From the NCBI RefSeq assembly GCF_030345795.1, contig NZ_JAUALB010000001.1, forward strand, positions 4,332,001 to 4,396,000: a stretch of 64,000 bases of DNA, in the 5' to 3' direction. The notes below the pieces were generated by a model. It did not search any database and was not told where the DNA came from. It saw only the letters and a program-made list of their open reading frames with translations. Of the stretch, positions 18,197 through 26,231 are shown one piece after another. The DNA comes from Micromonospora sp. WMMA1363 (GTDB taxonomy: Bacteria > Actinomycetota > Actinomycetes > Mycobacteriales > Micromonosporaceae). The translations under genes were made by a program, and so were the position numbers. How positions within the stretch are numbered: position 1 is the first letter of the stretch; every line of letters starts with the position of its first letter.

Positions 18197-18634
18197 ATGC
18201 ACGATTCACTGACCATCGGCCAGCTCGCCGAGCGCAGCGGCGTGGCGCCCTCCGCCCTGCGCTACTACGAGCGGCTCGGGCTGATCCGGGCCGCGCGTAC
18301 CGGCGGCAACCAGCGCCGGTACGCGCGGGCCGAGCTGCGTAGGGTGGCGTTCATCCGGATCTCGCAGCAGGTCGGTATCTCGCTGGACGAGATCCGCGCC
18401 GCGCTCGACTCGCTACCCGCCTCGCGAACCCCCACCCCCGCGGACTGGGCCCGCCTCTCCCGTGCCTGGCGGGACCGGCTGGACGAGCGGATCCGGCTCC
18501 TCGGCAAGCTCCGCGACGACCTGGACGGCTGCATCGGCTGCGGCTGTCTGTCGTTGCGGCGCTGCACCCTCTACAACCCCGGGGACGAACTGGGCGGCGA
18601 GGGGGCCGGCGCGCGTCTCGTGCTGCCGCGCTAG
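18197..18634 (+). CDS. soxR: Redox-sensing MerR-family activator SoxR
   Basis: 145 residues (family about 150). The N-terminal winged helix has LTIGQLAERSGVAPSALRYY, then a dimer helix. The cluster-binding motif CIGCGCLSLRRC is intact with Cys112, 115, 117 and 123, which diagnoses SoxR within the MerR family. Its [2Fe-2S] cluster is oxidised by redox-cycling compounds and the protein then activates promoters with long spacers. GTG 18194 directly precedes the chosen ATG. The stop shares the sequence CTAG with the stop of the convergent oxidoreductase gene. Confidence 0.95.
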   Translation: MHDSLTIGQLAERSGVAPSALRYYERLGLIRAARTGGNQRRYARAELRRVAFIRISQQVGISLDEIRAALDSLPASRTPTPADWARLSRAWRDRLDERIRLLGKLRDDLDGCIGCGCLSLRRCTLYNPGDELGGEGAGARLVLPR

Positions 18635-19608
18635 GGGACAGTCAGCAGCACCTTGCCGACGTGCTCGTTCGACTCCACCCGGCGGTGTGCCGCGGCGGCG
18701 TCCACCATCGGCAGCCGACGGTCCACGACCGGGCGGATCGTCCCCGCCGCCACCAGCGGCCACACCTGCTCGCGAACCCCCCGGACGATCTCCGCCTTCT
18801 CCGCCAGCGGTCGCGAGCGCAGCGCCGTCGCGGCCACCGTCCCCCGCTTGGCCAGCAGCGCGCCGACGTCCAGCTCTCCCTTTCGGCCACCCTGCATGCC
18901 GATCACCACGAGCCGGCCGCCGGTGGCCAGGGCGGCCACGTTCCGCCCGAGGTAGGACGCGCCCATGATGTCGAGGATCACGTCCGCGCCCTGACCGCCG
19001 GTTACCCGCCGGATCTCCTCGACGAAGTCCTGCTCCCGGTAGTCGATCACGTGAGCGGCGCCCAGTTCCCGCACCTGGTCGTGCTTGGCCGACCGGGCGG
19101 TCACCACGACCGTCGCGCCGAGCGCCGACCCGAGCTGGATCGCGAAGGTGCCGACCCCGCTGCCGCCGCCGTGCACCAGCAGCGTCTCGCCCGCCGTCAA
19201 CCTGGCCAGCTGCACCACGTTCGACCAGACCGTGCAGGCCACCTCGGGCAGGGCTGCCGCGTCCACCAGGTCGATGCCCGCCGGCACCGGCAGCACCTGC
19301 CCGGCCGGTACGGCCACCCGCTCCGCGTATCCGCCGCCGGCCAGCAGCGCGCACACCGGTTGGCCGACCTCCCAACCGGATACGTCGGGGGCGGTCGCGC
19401 CGACCACCCCGGAGCACTCCAGACCCGGGTATTCCGGCGCGCCCGGTGGCGGCGGGTAGTACCCCTGCCGTTGCAGCAGGTCGGCGCGGTTAACCGCGCT
19501 GGCCCGTACATCGACGATCACCTCGCCGGGGCCGGGCTCCGGGTCAGGCACCTCGGCCCAGACCAACGCGTCAGGTCCGCCGGGATCCGGGATCGTGATC
19601 GCACGCAT
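18631..19608 (-). CDS. NAD(P)H:quinone oxidoreductase, zeta-crystallin type MDR
   Basis: 325 residues. GroES-like N-terminal domain (VNRADLLQRQGYYPPPPG, YPGLECSGVV) and Rossmann domain (LLVHGGGSGVGTFAIQLG, then TARSAKHDQVRELGAAHVIDY). The PIG3/QOR family lacks the catalytic zinc ligands, and none is seen here. It reduces quinones with NADPH. Convergent with soxR with overlapping stops, so it is a functional neighbour but not obviously in the same transcript. Confidence 0.92.
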   Translation of the reverse strand: MRAITIPDPGGPDALVWAEVPDPEPGPGEVIVDVRASAVNRADLLQRQGYYPPPPGAPEYPGLECSGVVGATAPDVSGWEVGQPVCALLAGGGYAERVAVPAGQVLPVPAGIDLVDAAALPEVACTVWSNVVQLARLTAGETLLVHGGGSGVGTFAIQLGSALGATVVVTARSAKHDQVRELGAAHVIDYREQDFVEEIRRVTGGQGADVILDIMGASYLGRNVAALATGGRLVVIGMQGGRKGELDVGALLAKRGTVAATALRSRPLAEKAEIVRGVREQVWPLVAAGTIRPVVDRRLPMVDAAAAHRRVESNEHVGKVLLTVP

Positions 19609-19770
19609 GATCCCTGTCTACCGCACCCGCCCGGTGACCGGGAGGCCATCCCGGGCGAAGCGGTCGTACCCACTGTGGACGTCCGGCCGGTGGCGGAGGT
19701 GCCCGCACGCCAGACGGAGCGTCGTGGCAGACTAGGCGCGGTCGCGTACTTTGCCGGGGTGCGTGGGCCG

Positions 19771-19857
19771 GGAGGGTTCGCCTAGTGGCCGATGGCGCTG
19801 GTCTTGAAAACCGGTAAGGGGGCAACCTCTTCGTGGGTTCGAATCCCACACCCTCCG
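19771..19857 (+). tRNA. tRNA-Ser (UGA anticodon)
   Basis: Acceptor GGAGGGT pairs with ACCCTCC (19,850-19,856), discriminator G. The anticodon loop CTTGAAA gives TGA. A long variable arm (GGTAAGGGGGCAACCTC) is typical of serine tRNAs, and GTGGGTTCGAATCCCAC is the T arm. CCA is not encoded. Confidence 0.95.
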
Positions 19858-19876
19858 CGCCTGTGGACCGAGAAGG

Positions 19877-19908
19877 CCCTCTGACCAGGTCGAGCGCCGG
19901 TCAGAGGG
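19877..19908 (+). terminator. Terminator after tRNA-Ser
   Basis: CCCTCTGACC (19,877-19,886) and GGTCAGAGGG (19,899-19,908) form a 10-bp perfect stem with a 12-base loop, 20 bases behind the tRNA. No strong T run. Confidence 0.7.
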
Positions 19909-20175
19909 TGCGTTGTGGGGTGACGAGGCGGTCTCGCCTCGGTGCGAAGCGGATCATCGAGAGAACGCTCACCACCATGGCGATGATCCCCAGGGCGGCT
20001 GTCGCCAAGCCTCCGGGCCCCGCCCGCGCGGCAGACCACGACGAAGAGCCCGAATCAGCTCCGACCTTTCAACCCCCGCAGGTGTCCGGGTTCGCGGCGG
20101 CTGGCCCGCTCCACGGGTGCAACGTGCCACCGAGCGACCGGGCTCACCGCATGCCGGGCTCACCGCATGCCGGGC
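19909..20175. other. Non-coding or decayed stretch with a short tandem repeat
   Basis: No credible gene. One minus-strand frame has a hydrophobic run (LGIIAMVVSVLSMIRF) that could be the end of a lost membrane protein. Next to the sulfotransferase stop a 15-16 base unit containing GGCTCACCGCATGCC occurs about three times (20,141-20,190), the third degenerate and covering the stop codon. Confidence 0.45.
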
Positions 20176-20964
20176 TCACCGCGTGGCGGGGTAGCCGAGA
20201 ATCTCGACGAGATCGCCGGTTGCCGCGACGAAAGCCTCCGAGACCTCGTCGTCGAAGTGGTTGCGCCAGTCGCCGGCTTTTCCTTTTCGGTAGTGCGAAT
20301 TTGATTGGGTGCCTCCTTGTTCCTTCCGCATTTTCGAGAAGCTGTAGCGGGAGACAAGGGCTTCCAGCTCGGGTGGTGGGATGAAGATGCCGCAGTGGCG
20401 CAGCAGTCGATCCATCTCATCCTGCTGTCGTTCCCCGGTTAGGTCTTCGTATCGGAACAGGTGGAACGTGTCCGAACTCGGAGCAAGTGCCCACGATCGG
20501 AGCGTCCGGTAAAGGCCCTTTTCGGAAAGGTATTTGATGACATGGAGCAGCCCGTCTTTCATCGGAATTCCCTGGAGGGTCTTCCGCACCGTGGGTATGT
20601 CGCCCATCGGTGCATGCGACTTTCGGAGCGAGAAGTAGCTCGAAACTACGATGTCGCGTGGGTCTCGAAGCACGAAAAACGCGCGATGTTTGTCGGGTTT
20701 TGGGATGGCCCGGTAGCGCTCGTAGGGGAGGAATGCGGACAGGGCTATGTGGCCGGGTGGTGGCACGGACCGCTGACGCCCCGTGGAAAGTCGTGGAACG
20801 TAGGGCAGTAGTCCGGAGTAGCGATAAACGACGGAATCGCTGAACAGGGCCTTTATCCATTGACTTCCGGTCTTGTGTACCGTGTAGTGGTAGATATTCT
20901 CGAACTCGCAGCGCGCGGCCACCGGAACTGTGAGTCGCAGTCTCGTATTGTGCGCTTCAAGCAT
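20176..20964 (-). CDS. Sulfotransferase-domain protein
   Basis: 262 residues from ATG 20964 (GTG 20988 possible). HKTGSQWI is the PAPS 5'-phosphosulfate loop variant, FFVLRDPRDIVVSSYFS the 3'-phosphate-binding segment, and RKGKAGDWRNHF the C-terminal motif. It should move sulfate from PAPS to a carbohydrate, lipid or natural product hydroxyl or amine. Base composition is visibly more AT-rich than its neighbours, suggesting transfer. An ISAs1 element begins 44 bases upstream of the ATG, so the native promoter was probably separated from the gene. Confidence 0.85.
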   Translation of the reverse strand: MLEAHNTRLRLTVPVAARCEFENIYHYTVHKTGSQWIKALFSDSVVYRYSGLLPYVPRLSTGRQRSVPPPGHIALSAFLPYERYRAIPKPDKHRAFFVLRDPRDIVVSSYFSLRKSHAPMGDIPTVRKTLQGIPMKDGLLHVIKYLSEKGLYRTLRSWALAPSSDTFHLFRYEDLTGERQQDEMDRLLRHCGIFIPPPELEALVSRYSFSKMRKEQGGTQSNSHYRKGKAGDWRNHFDDEVSEAFVAATGDLVEILGYPATR

Positions 20965-21007
20965 CGTTCGTCGCACCAAAACCCGCACGGGGTCGGGGGT
21001 GTGTTGC

Positions 21008-22410
21008 CAGGGCTGTTGCGTAGTCGATCAAAGGGCGGTTGAACTGGGGTTTCGCAGGGGGTTCGGCGAGGTCCGGGGTCCATGTGGGACGGGTACGGCC
21101 CGTTGGTGATCATGGTGTTTGCGAAGACAACCGTGATCGAGAACAGGACCGTACCCGCTGATGTCATCATCACTGACCGAGATCGTGCTGCCGCACCGAC
21201 CCCCCAGCCTGCCGTCACCGGTTGTGGTCACCGGTAGCGACCGTGACAGTGACCGCCGCAGCTTGTTCGTGGCGTTGGCGGTCATCAACGACCCGCGCGA
21301 TCCGCGGGGCCGGCGGTATCCGCTGGTCAGTGTCCTGGCGGCGGCGGTGTGCGCGGTACTCGCCGGGGCGTGCACGTTCGCCGCGGTCGCGGACTGGATG
21401 CGCTTCCAGGACGAGTCGGTGTGGACCCGGCTCGGGTTCGACGGCCGGGTACCGGCCGCGACGACGGTGTGGCGGCTGCTGATCCGGCTCGACGCCGAGG
21501 TGTTGTCGCAGGTCCTCGCGTGTTGGTTGCGGGAGCGGGCCGGGCCGGTCGTGATCGGCGGGCGCCGGGGGCGACTCGTCATCGCCATCGACGGGAAGGT
21601 CGCCCGGGGTGCCCGCCTCGCCGACGGGCGGCAGGTGCATCTGCTCTCGGCCTACGACACCAGCACCGGGATCGTGCTCGCCCAGGTTCAGATCACGGCG
21701 AAGTCGAACGAAATCCCGGCGTTCACCCCACTACTACGCCTGGTTGCGGCCGTGCTGGGATCCCTGAAGGACGTCCTGGTCGTCGCCGACGCGCTGCACG
21801 CCCAGACCGGGCACGCCGATCTGCTCGCCTCCGCCGACGCTCATCTGATGGTCCCGATCAAGGCCAACCAACCCAAGCTGTTCGCCCAGCTCAAGGCCCT
21901 GCCCTGGGCGCAGGTCCCGGTCGGGGCACAGACCCGCGAGACCGGTCACGGCCGCAAAGAGACCCGCACCGTCAAGGCACTCACCGTCAAGACCCCCGGC
22001 GGGCTGGGCTTTCCCAACGCCGAACAGGCCGTCCGGATCACCCGGACCCGCACGATCAAGGGCAAGACCACTCGCGAAACGGAGTACCTGACTATCTCGC
22101 TGCCCGCCGACCAGGCCCAACCCGCCGACCTCGGCACCTGGGCGCGCTCTGAATGGCATATCGAGAACCGCCTACATCACGTCCGAGACGTCACGCTACG
22201 TGAAGACGCCCACCAGGCCAGGACCCACAACGGTCCTGCCGTGTTCGCCACCCTCCGTAACACCGCAATCGGATACCACCACACCGACGGCGCCACCAAC
22301 ATCGCCGAAGCAACTCGCCGGGCCAGTCACCGCCCACACGAGCTCATCGACGCCGTGACTACCGGAAAACCGACCGTGACCAGCAGCAACACGACAATGC
22401 AATAGCCCTG
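21008..22410 (+). mobile_element. ISAs1-family insertion sequence, complete
   Basis: The ends are CAGGGCTGTTGC (left, 21,008) and GCAATAGCCCTG (right, ending 22,410), inverted with one mismatch. Both flanks carry the 10-base direct repeat GGTGTGTTGC (20,998-21,007 and 22,411-22,420), a target duplication of the length expected for this family. A perfect duplication argues for a recent insertion. Confidence 0.92.
21161..22405 (+). CDS. ISAs1-family transposase (DDE)
   Basis: 414 residues. The N-terminal region has the family pattern INDPRDPRGRRYPLVSVLAA, AVADWMRF. The catalytic core shows VIAIDGKVARGARL (first Asp), VLVVADALHAQ (second Asp) and the H/WHIENRLHHVRDVTLREDA segment containing the catalytic Glu. 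Frame intact, so the element may be active. It fills almost the whole element. Confidence 0.93.
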   Translation: MSSSLTEIVLPHRPPSLPSPVVVTGSDRDSDRRSLFVALAVINDPRDPRGRRYPLVSVLAAAVCAVLAGACTFAAVADWMRFQDESVWTRLGFDGRVPAATTVWRLLIRLDAEVLSQVLACWLRERAGPVVIGGRRGRLVIAIDGKVARGARLADGRQVHLLSAYDTSTGIVLAQVQITAKSNEIPAFTPLLRLVAAVLGSLKDVLVVADALHAQTGHADLLASADAHLMVPIKANQPKLFAQLKALPWAQVPVGAQTRETGHGRKETRTVKALTVKTPGGLGFPNAEQAVRITRTRTIKGKTTRETEYLTISLPADQAQPADLGTWARSEWHIENRLHHVRDVTLREDAHQARTHNGPAVFATLRNTAIGYHHTDGATNIAEATRRASHRPHELIDAVTTGKPTVTSSNTTMQ

Positions 22411-22420
22411 GGTGTGTTGC

Positions 22421-22950
22421 TTGGCCAATCTAACGGTCCAACCGTTCATTATCCGGATCTTACCGCCTGTGGGAGGCCGGGGAAACCCTGCTGAATTCCC
22501 CGTGCGTCGGGCTGCCGGTGAGTGGTGTCATCGACCCGGAGTGGTGTCATCGACCCGAGTCGGCAGCGTAACACCGCCAGTACCTGGCCCTTCGCCCACT
22601 GGGCATGGACACCGCGCCTCCGGTGACCGGATGGCCTGAGCGGAGTGACCGGGGGCCGTCACTCCGTTCGATCGACCCGGAGGTACGACCCCTCCGGGCT
22701 CCCGCCGTAGGGCGGTCGGCTCCACGACTGGCCGGAGCACTTGTCGGCGACTCGGTGCCCGGGACGAGGGAAGGTGGAGTGCGCTCAGGCTGGTGGCGAT
22801 CGTCCTCGGTGGCGGGTCGGACGGTGACCAGCGCGGCGACCGGGGGCGGCGGAATGACGCCTTCTCGGCTGGCTTCCGGTTCGCAGCGCGGTGGTGACAG
22901 GGTATGAAGGTGCGCAGGAGAAATCGTGCTCACCGGAAGGATCCGTCCCG
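22421..22950. other. Gene-free stretch with a tandem duplication
   Basis: About 530 bases between the IS and the next gene. The frames here are short and arginine/proline-rich with no recognisable homology. A 19-base unit, GAGTGGTGTCATCGACCCG, is repeated in tandem around 22,520-22,557. This is originally the upstream side of the sulfotransferase locus, so its displaced promoter may be in the left part. Confidence 0.5.
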
Positions 22951-23484
22951 ATGACCCTAGAACGACCGATCGCCCCGGACCCGTACGAACTGCTGCCGAC
23001 GGTGCCGTCGTTCACCCTCACCAGTGACGACGTGCACAACGGCGAGCCGATGGAGGCCGCGTACGCGCACCCGAGCGTCGGTGGCGACAACGTCTCTCCG
23101 CAGCTCGCCTGGTCGGACTTCCCGGCCGGGGCCAAGGGTTTCGTGGTGACCTGCTTCGACCCGGACGCGCCGACCGGCAGCGGCTTCTGGCACTGGGTGC
23201 TGGTCAACCTGCCACCCGCCGTGACACACCTTCCCCGGGGCGCGAGCGGCGCCGAGCTGGCCGGCGCGTTCACGGTGCGGAACGACTACGGCGAGCAGGG
23301 CTACGGGGGTGCCGCCCCGCCGCCGGGTGACCGCCCGCACCGTTACGTCTTCGCGGTGCACGCCCTGGACGTCGAGCGGCTCGACGTCACCCCCGACGCC
23401 ACCCCGGCGTACGTGGGCTTCAACCTGGCCTTCCACACCCTGGCCCGTGCCGTCATCCGCCCCACCTACCAGGTCAAGCAGTAG
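22951..23484 (+). CDS. YbhB/YbcL family Raf-kinase-inhibitor-like protein (PEBP fold)
   Basis: 177 residues from ATG 22951, preceded by GGAAGGAT. PEBP motifs: [38 protein letters not shown] (DPDAP plus the HW ligand pocket) and [12 protein letters not shown]. No signal peptide, so cytoplasmic. Role in bacteria is unsettled. Confidence 0.93.
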   Translation: MTLERPIAPDPYELLPTVPSFTLTSDDVHNGEPMEAAYAHPSVGGDNVSPQLAWSDFPAGAKGFVVTCFDPDAPTGSGFWHWVLVNLPPAVTHLPRGASGAELAGAFTVRNDYGEQGYGGAAPPPGDRPHRYVFAVHALDVERLDVTPDATPAYVGFNLAFHTLARAVIRPTYQVKQ

Positions 23485-23511
23485 CACCCGCCCCCGTGCG
23501 CCCCGGAGGCC

Positions 23512-23592
23512 CCGCGATCTTGTGCTTTCCGCGGCAGGATCCGGGCGTAGGCCACGGATCGCCGACCCGAAGTGCAAGATCGAGGGTGGGGT
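23512..23592. repeat. Dispersed palindromic intergenic element, copy B
   Basis: Immediately after the PEBP gene. CGATCTTGTGCTTTC at 23,515 and GAAGTGCAAGATCG at 23,569-23,582 are near-perfect inverted arms. The pieces CCGCGGCAGG and GACCCGAAGTGCA match the layout of copy A behind corA. Confidence 0.65.
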
Positions 23593-24305
23593 GGGTTCGG
23601 AGTCCGGGCCGTTAGGGGAGGGCGCGGGCGACAGCGAAGACGGACTGGCCGAACGGGGGACGGAAGCGCTGTTCGGCCGCCTTCGTGACCGGAAGGATCA
23701 GGGCGTCGTAGGCCTTGACCATCGGGCCTTCCTTCGGCATCAGCCGGAAGACCTTTGTCGCCATGAAGTAGCCGATCAGACCGAGGGCGTTTGCGTAGTT
23801 GATTCTCTCCACCGTCAGACCGGCCTCGGTCATCGCGGCTGTCAGGGTCTTCTTCGTGTAGCGCCGGACGTGGCCGGTGGCGATGTCGGCTGGGCTCATC
23901 GCGAACTGGAAGGCCGGCACGATGATGATCACCGCTGCGCCGGGCCGGACCAGGTCCCGCATGCTGCGCAGTGCGCCGACGTGGTCCTCGATGTGCTCCA
24001 GCACGTTGTACGACACAACGGCGCTGTAGTCGCCGCGCTCCGAGTGGGGAAGCAGCATCTCCCGTACCTCGACGGACGGCTCGGCGGCGAGGCGGTCCTT
24101 CAACATGACCAGCCGATCGGGGTCGGCCTCGGTCGCGGTGAAGTGCGGCAGCCGCTCGGCCCACTCCAGAGCGTAGTCGCCGAGACCGCTGCCGATCTCG
24201 ATCGGGTTGTCACCGAGGTACGGCAGGGCGAGCTCGACGAACCAGCGGCGATGGTTCACCGCGGTCGCGAGGCCCTCCAGGACCTCGGACTGCACACGCT
24301 GATTT

Positions 24306-25963
24306 GGGTGCGGCTCTGGTGAGGTGCGGCGACACGCTGTGTGGCCTGGGGATGTGTTACTGGTTGTGATGGTGAAAGGGATCCTCCCGCTATGTTCGTC
24401 GGTTGCGAGACACGAACATCAGCAAAGAGGGAGCCCGGTGCAAGAGTACGCATCCGAGACGGCGGACGATGCTTTCGCCGGCTCATCCGTGCGGTTCGGC
24501 GCGATGGTGGACTTCCTGTCCGGTGAGCATGCGGCGGGGATGACTCACGCCGAACTGGAGGAGCGGCTGCATACCGATGGCATGCGGTTGCTGTGTCAGT
24601 TGTTGCAGGACAGTCTGGATCTTCGTGCCAGTCGGGAGGAACGGCTCGACGAGGTGACCGACGCCGATAGCCATCTGCGGGGGTGGGCCGAGCGGGGGCG
24701 GCAGCGGACGCTGGCCACCCGGTTCGGTGAGGTGGTGGTGACGCGTATCGCCTACCGGGCGCGGGCGCGGGCCGATCTGAACCCGGCGGACGCGGTGTTG
24801 AACCTGCCCGTGGAGAAGCACTCGCATGGACTGCGCCGGTTGGCCGCGGCCGAGGCGGCCCGCGGCTCGTTCACCGACGCGGCGGCCGCGATTGAGCGGG
24901 CCACCACGGTGCGTATCGGGAAACGGCAGGTCGAGGCGTTGGCCGCCGCAGCGGCGATAGATGTGGATGCCTTCTACACCGCCCACGCCCCGGACTGGTC
25001 GGCCGATGATGATGTGCTGGCGTTGTCCTTCGACGCCAAAGGGGTGGTGATGCGCCCCGACGGGCTCCGCGCGGGCACCGCCAAGGCCGCGGTCAGCCAG
25101 AAACTGGCCGGCCGCCGGTCCAAGGGCGAGAAACGCAACCGCAAGCGGATGTGCGAGGTCGCCGCGGTCTTCGACGTGACCGGCAAGCCGCGCACCATCG
25201 CCGACATCCTGCCCGAGGACCCCGAAGCGGCCCAAACTGCTACCCCGGCGCCGGTCACCTCCGGCAAGTGGCTGCACGCCAGCGTGACCGACGACGCCGC
25301 GGCGGTGATCGCCGCCGGGTTCGCCGAGGCCGACCGCCGCGACCCCGACCACGCTCGGACCTGGATCGCCCTGGTCGACGGCAACACCCACCAGATCGAC
25401 CGGATCCACGCCGAGGCCAAAACCCGCAAGATCACCTTGCCGGTTGTTGTGGACTTCATCCACGTCATCGAGTACCTCTGGAAGGCCACCTGGTGTTTCC
25501 ACCCGGAGGGCGACCCGAACGCCGAACGGTGGGTCCGCGCCCAGGCCCGGCAGGTGTTGGCCGGACGGGCCGGCATAGTCGCCGCAGCCATCCGACGCAA
25601 GGCCACCTACCACGGCCTGGACCCCGGCAAACGCAAACCCGCCGATGTCGCCGCCGCCTACCTGCTGGCCAAAAAACCGTACCTGGACTACCCGACCGCG
25701 CTGGCCAACGGGTGGCCGATCGCCACCGGGGTGATCGAAGGCGCCTGCCGCCACCTGGTCAAAGATCGTATGGACGTCACCGGCGCTCGCTGGGGCCTCG
25801 ACGGCGCCGAAGCAATCCTCAAACTCCGCACCCTGATCAGCAACGGCGACTTCGACCAGTACTGGACCTGGCACCTGGCCCAGGAACAACAACGCATCCA
25901 CAACAGCCGCTACCTCGGCGGTGCCATCCCACAATAGACGATCACCTCAGAGGAGCCGCACCC
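24306..25963 (+). mobile_element. ISKra4-family insertion sequence, complete
   Basis: Terminal inverted repeats begin GGGTGCGGCTC (24,306) and, on the other strand, GGGTGCGGCTC ending at 25,963; the following GAGGTG is also shared. Both flanks have the 9-base direct repeat CGCTGATTT (24,297-24,305 and 25,964-25,972). Intact ends and duplication indicate a recent insertion. Confidence 0.9.
24438..25937 (+). CDS. ISKra4-family transposase
   Basis: 499 residues from GTG 24438 after GAGGGAGCCC. The family features are SFDAKGVVMRPDGLR (first catalytic Asp), WIALVDGNTHQIDRIH, VVVDFIHVIEYLWKATWCF (second Asp) and GVIEGACRHLVKDRMD (Glu). The N-terminal helical region (HAELEERLHTDGMRLLCQLL) is also typical. 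No frameshift. Confidence 0.92.
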   Translation: MQEYASETADDAFAGSSVRFGAMVDFLSGEHAAGMTHAELEERLHTDGMRLLCQLLQDSLDLRASREERLDEVTDADSHLRGWAERGRQRTLATRFGEVVVTRIAYRARARADLNPADAVLNLPVEKHSHGLRRLAAAEAARGSFTDAAAAIERATTVRIGKRQVEALAAAAAIDVDAFYTAHAPDWSADDDVLALSFDAKGVVMRPDGLRAGTAKAAVSQKLAGRRSKGEKRNRKRMCEVAAVFDVTGKPRTIADILPEDPEAAQTATPAPVTSGKWLHASVTDDAAAVIAAGFAEADRRDPDHARTWIALVDGNTHQIDRIHAEAKTRKITLPVVVDFIHVIEYLWKATWCFHPEGDPNAERWVRAQARQVLAGRAGIVAAAIRRKATYHGLDPGKRKPADVAAAYLLAKKPYLDYPTALANGWPIATGVIEGACRHLVKDRMDVTGARWGLDGAEAILKLRTLISNGDFDQYWTWHLAQEQQRIHNSRYLGGAIPQ

Positions 25964-26231
25964 CGCTGATTTCCGGTGATTTCTGCCATGCGTCGATTCC
26001 TCACGATGTGCCTCGATCCGCGCCTGAACCGACAGAGTGAATCATCCGAGCAGAAGGCAGAACAAATCGGGGCACTCCGGTGGGCCGGATTGTGACCCGG
26101 GGAGGGTGTCTGATCGATGGTCGGCGAACCCGGCACATGGTACCCAGTCCCCCGAATCTGGCACGGCGGCCTCTTCGTCTGACTACTCTATGAATTGTTA
26201 TGATTACTCCTGAATCGGGGACTCCTGCGTC

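Larger units (their letters stand above)
23612..25989 (-). pseudogene. Class I SAM methyltransferase gene interrupted by ISKra4 element
   Basis: The main part (23,612-24,305) encodes IEIGSGLGDYALEWAERLP (SAM motif I), TATEADPDR (acidic motif II), SYNVLEHIEDHVGALRSM and a long C-terminal helix region. Its native first codons lie beyond the IS: on the reverse strand ATG 25989 reads MAEITGNQR, which after removal of the IS and one copy of the 9-base target repeat joins directly to VQSEVLEGLATAVNH. The insertion is thus after about codon 8. A GTG at 24295 could still start a 227-residue, nearly complete enzyme. Substrate unknown. Confidence 0.85.
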
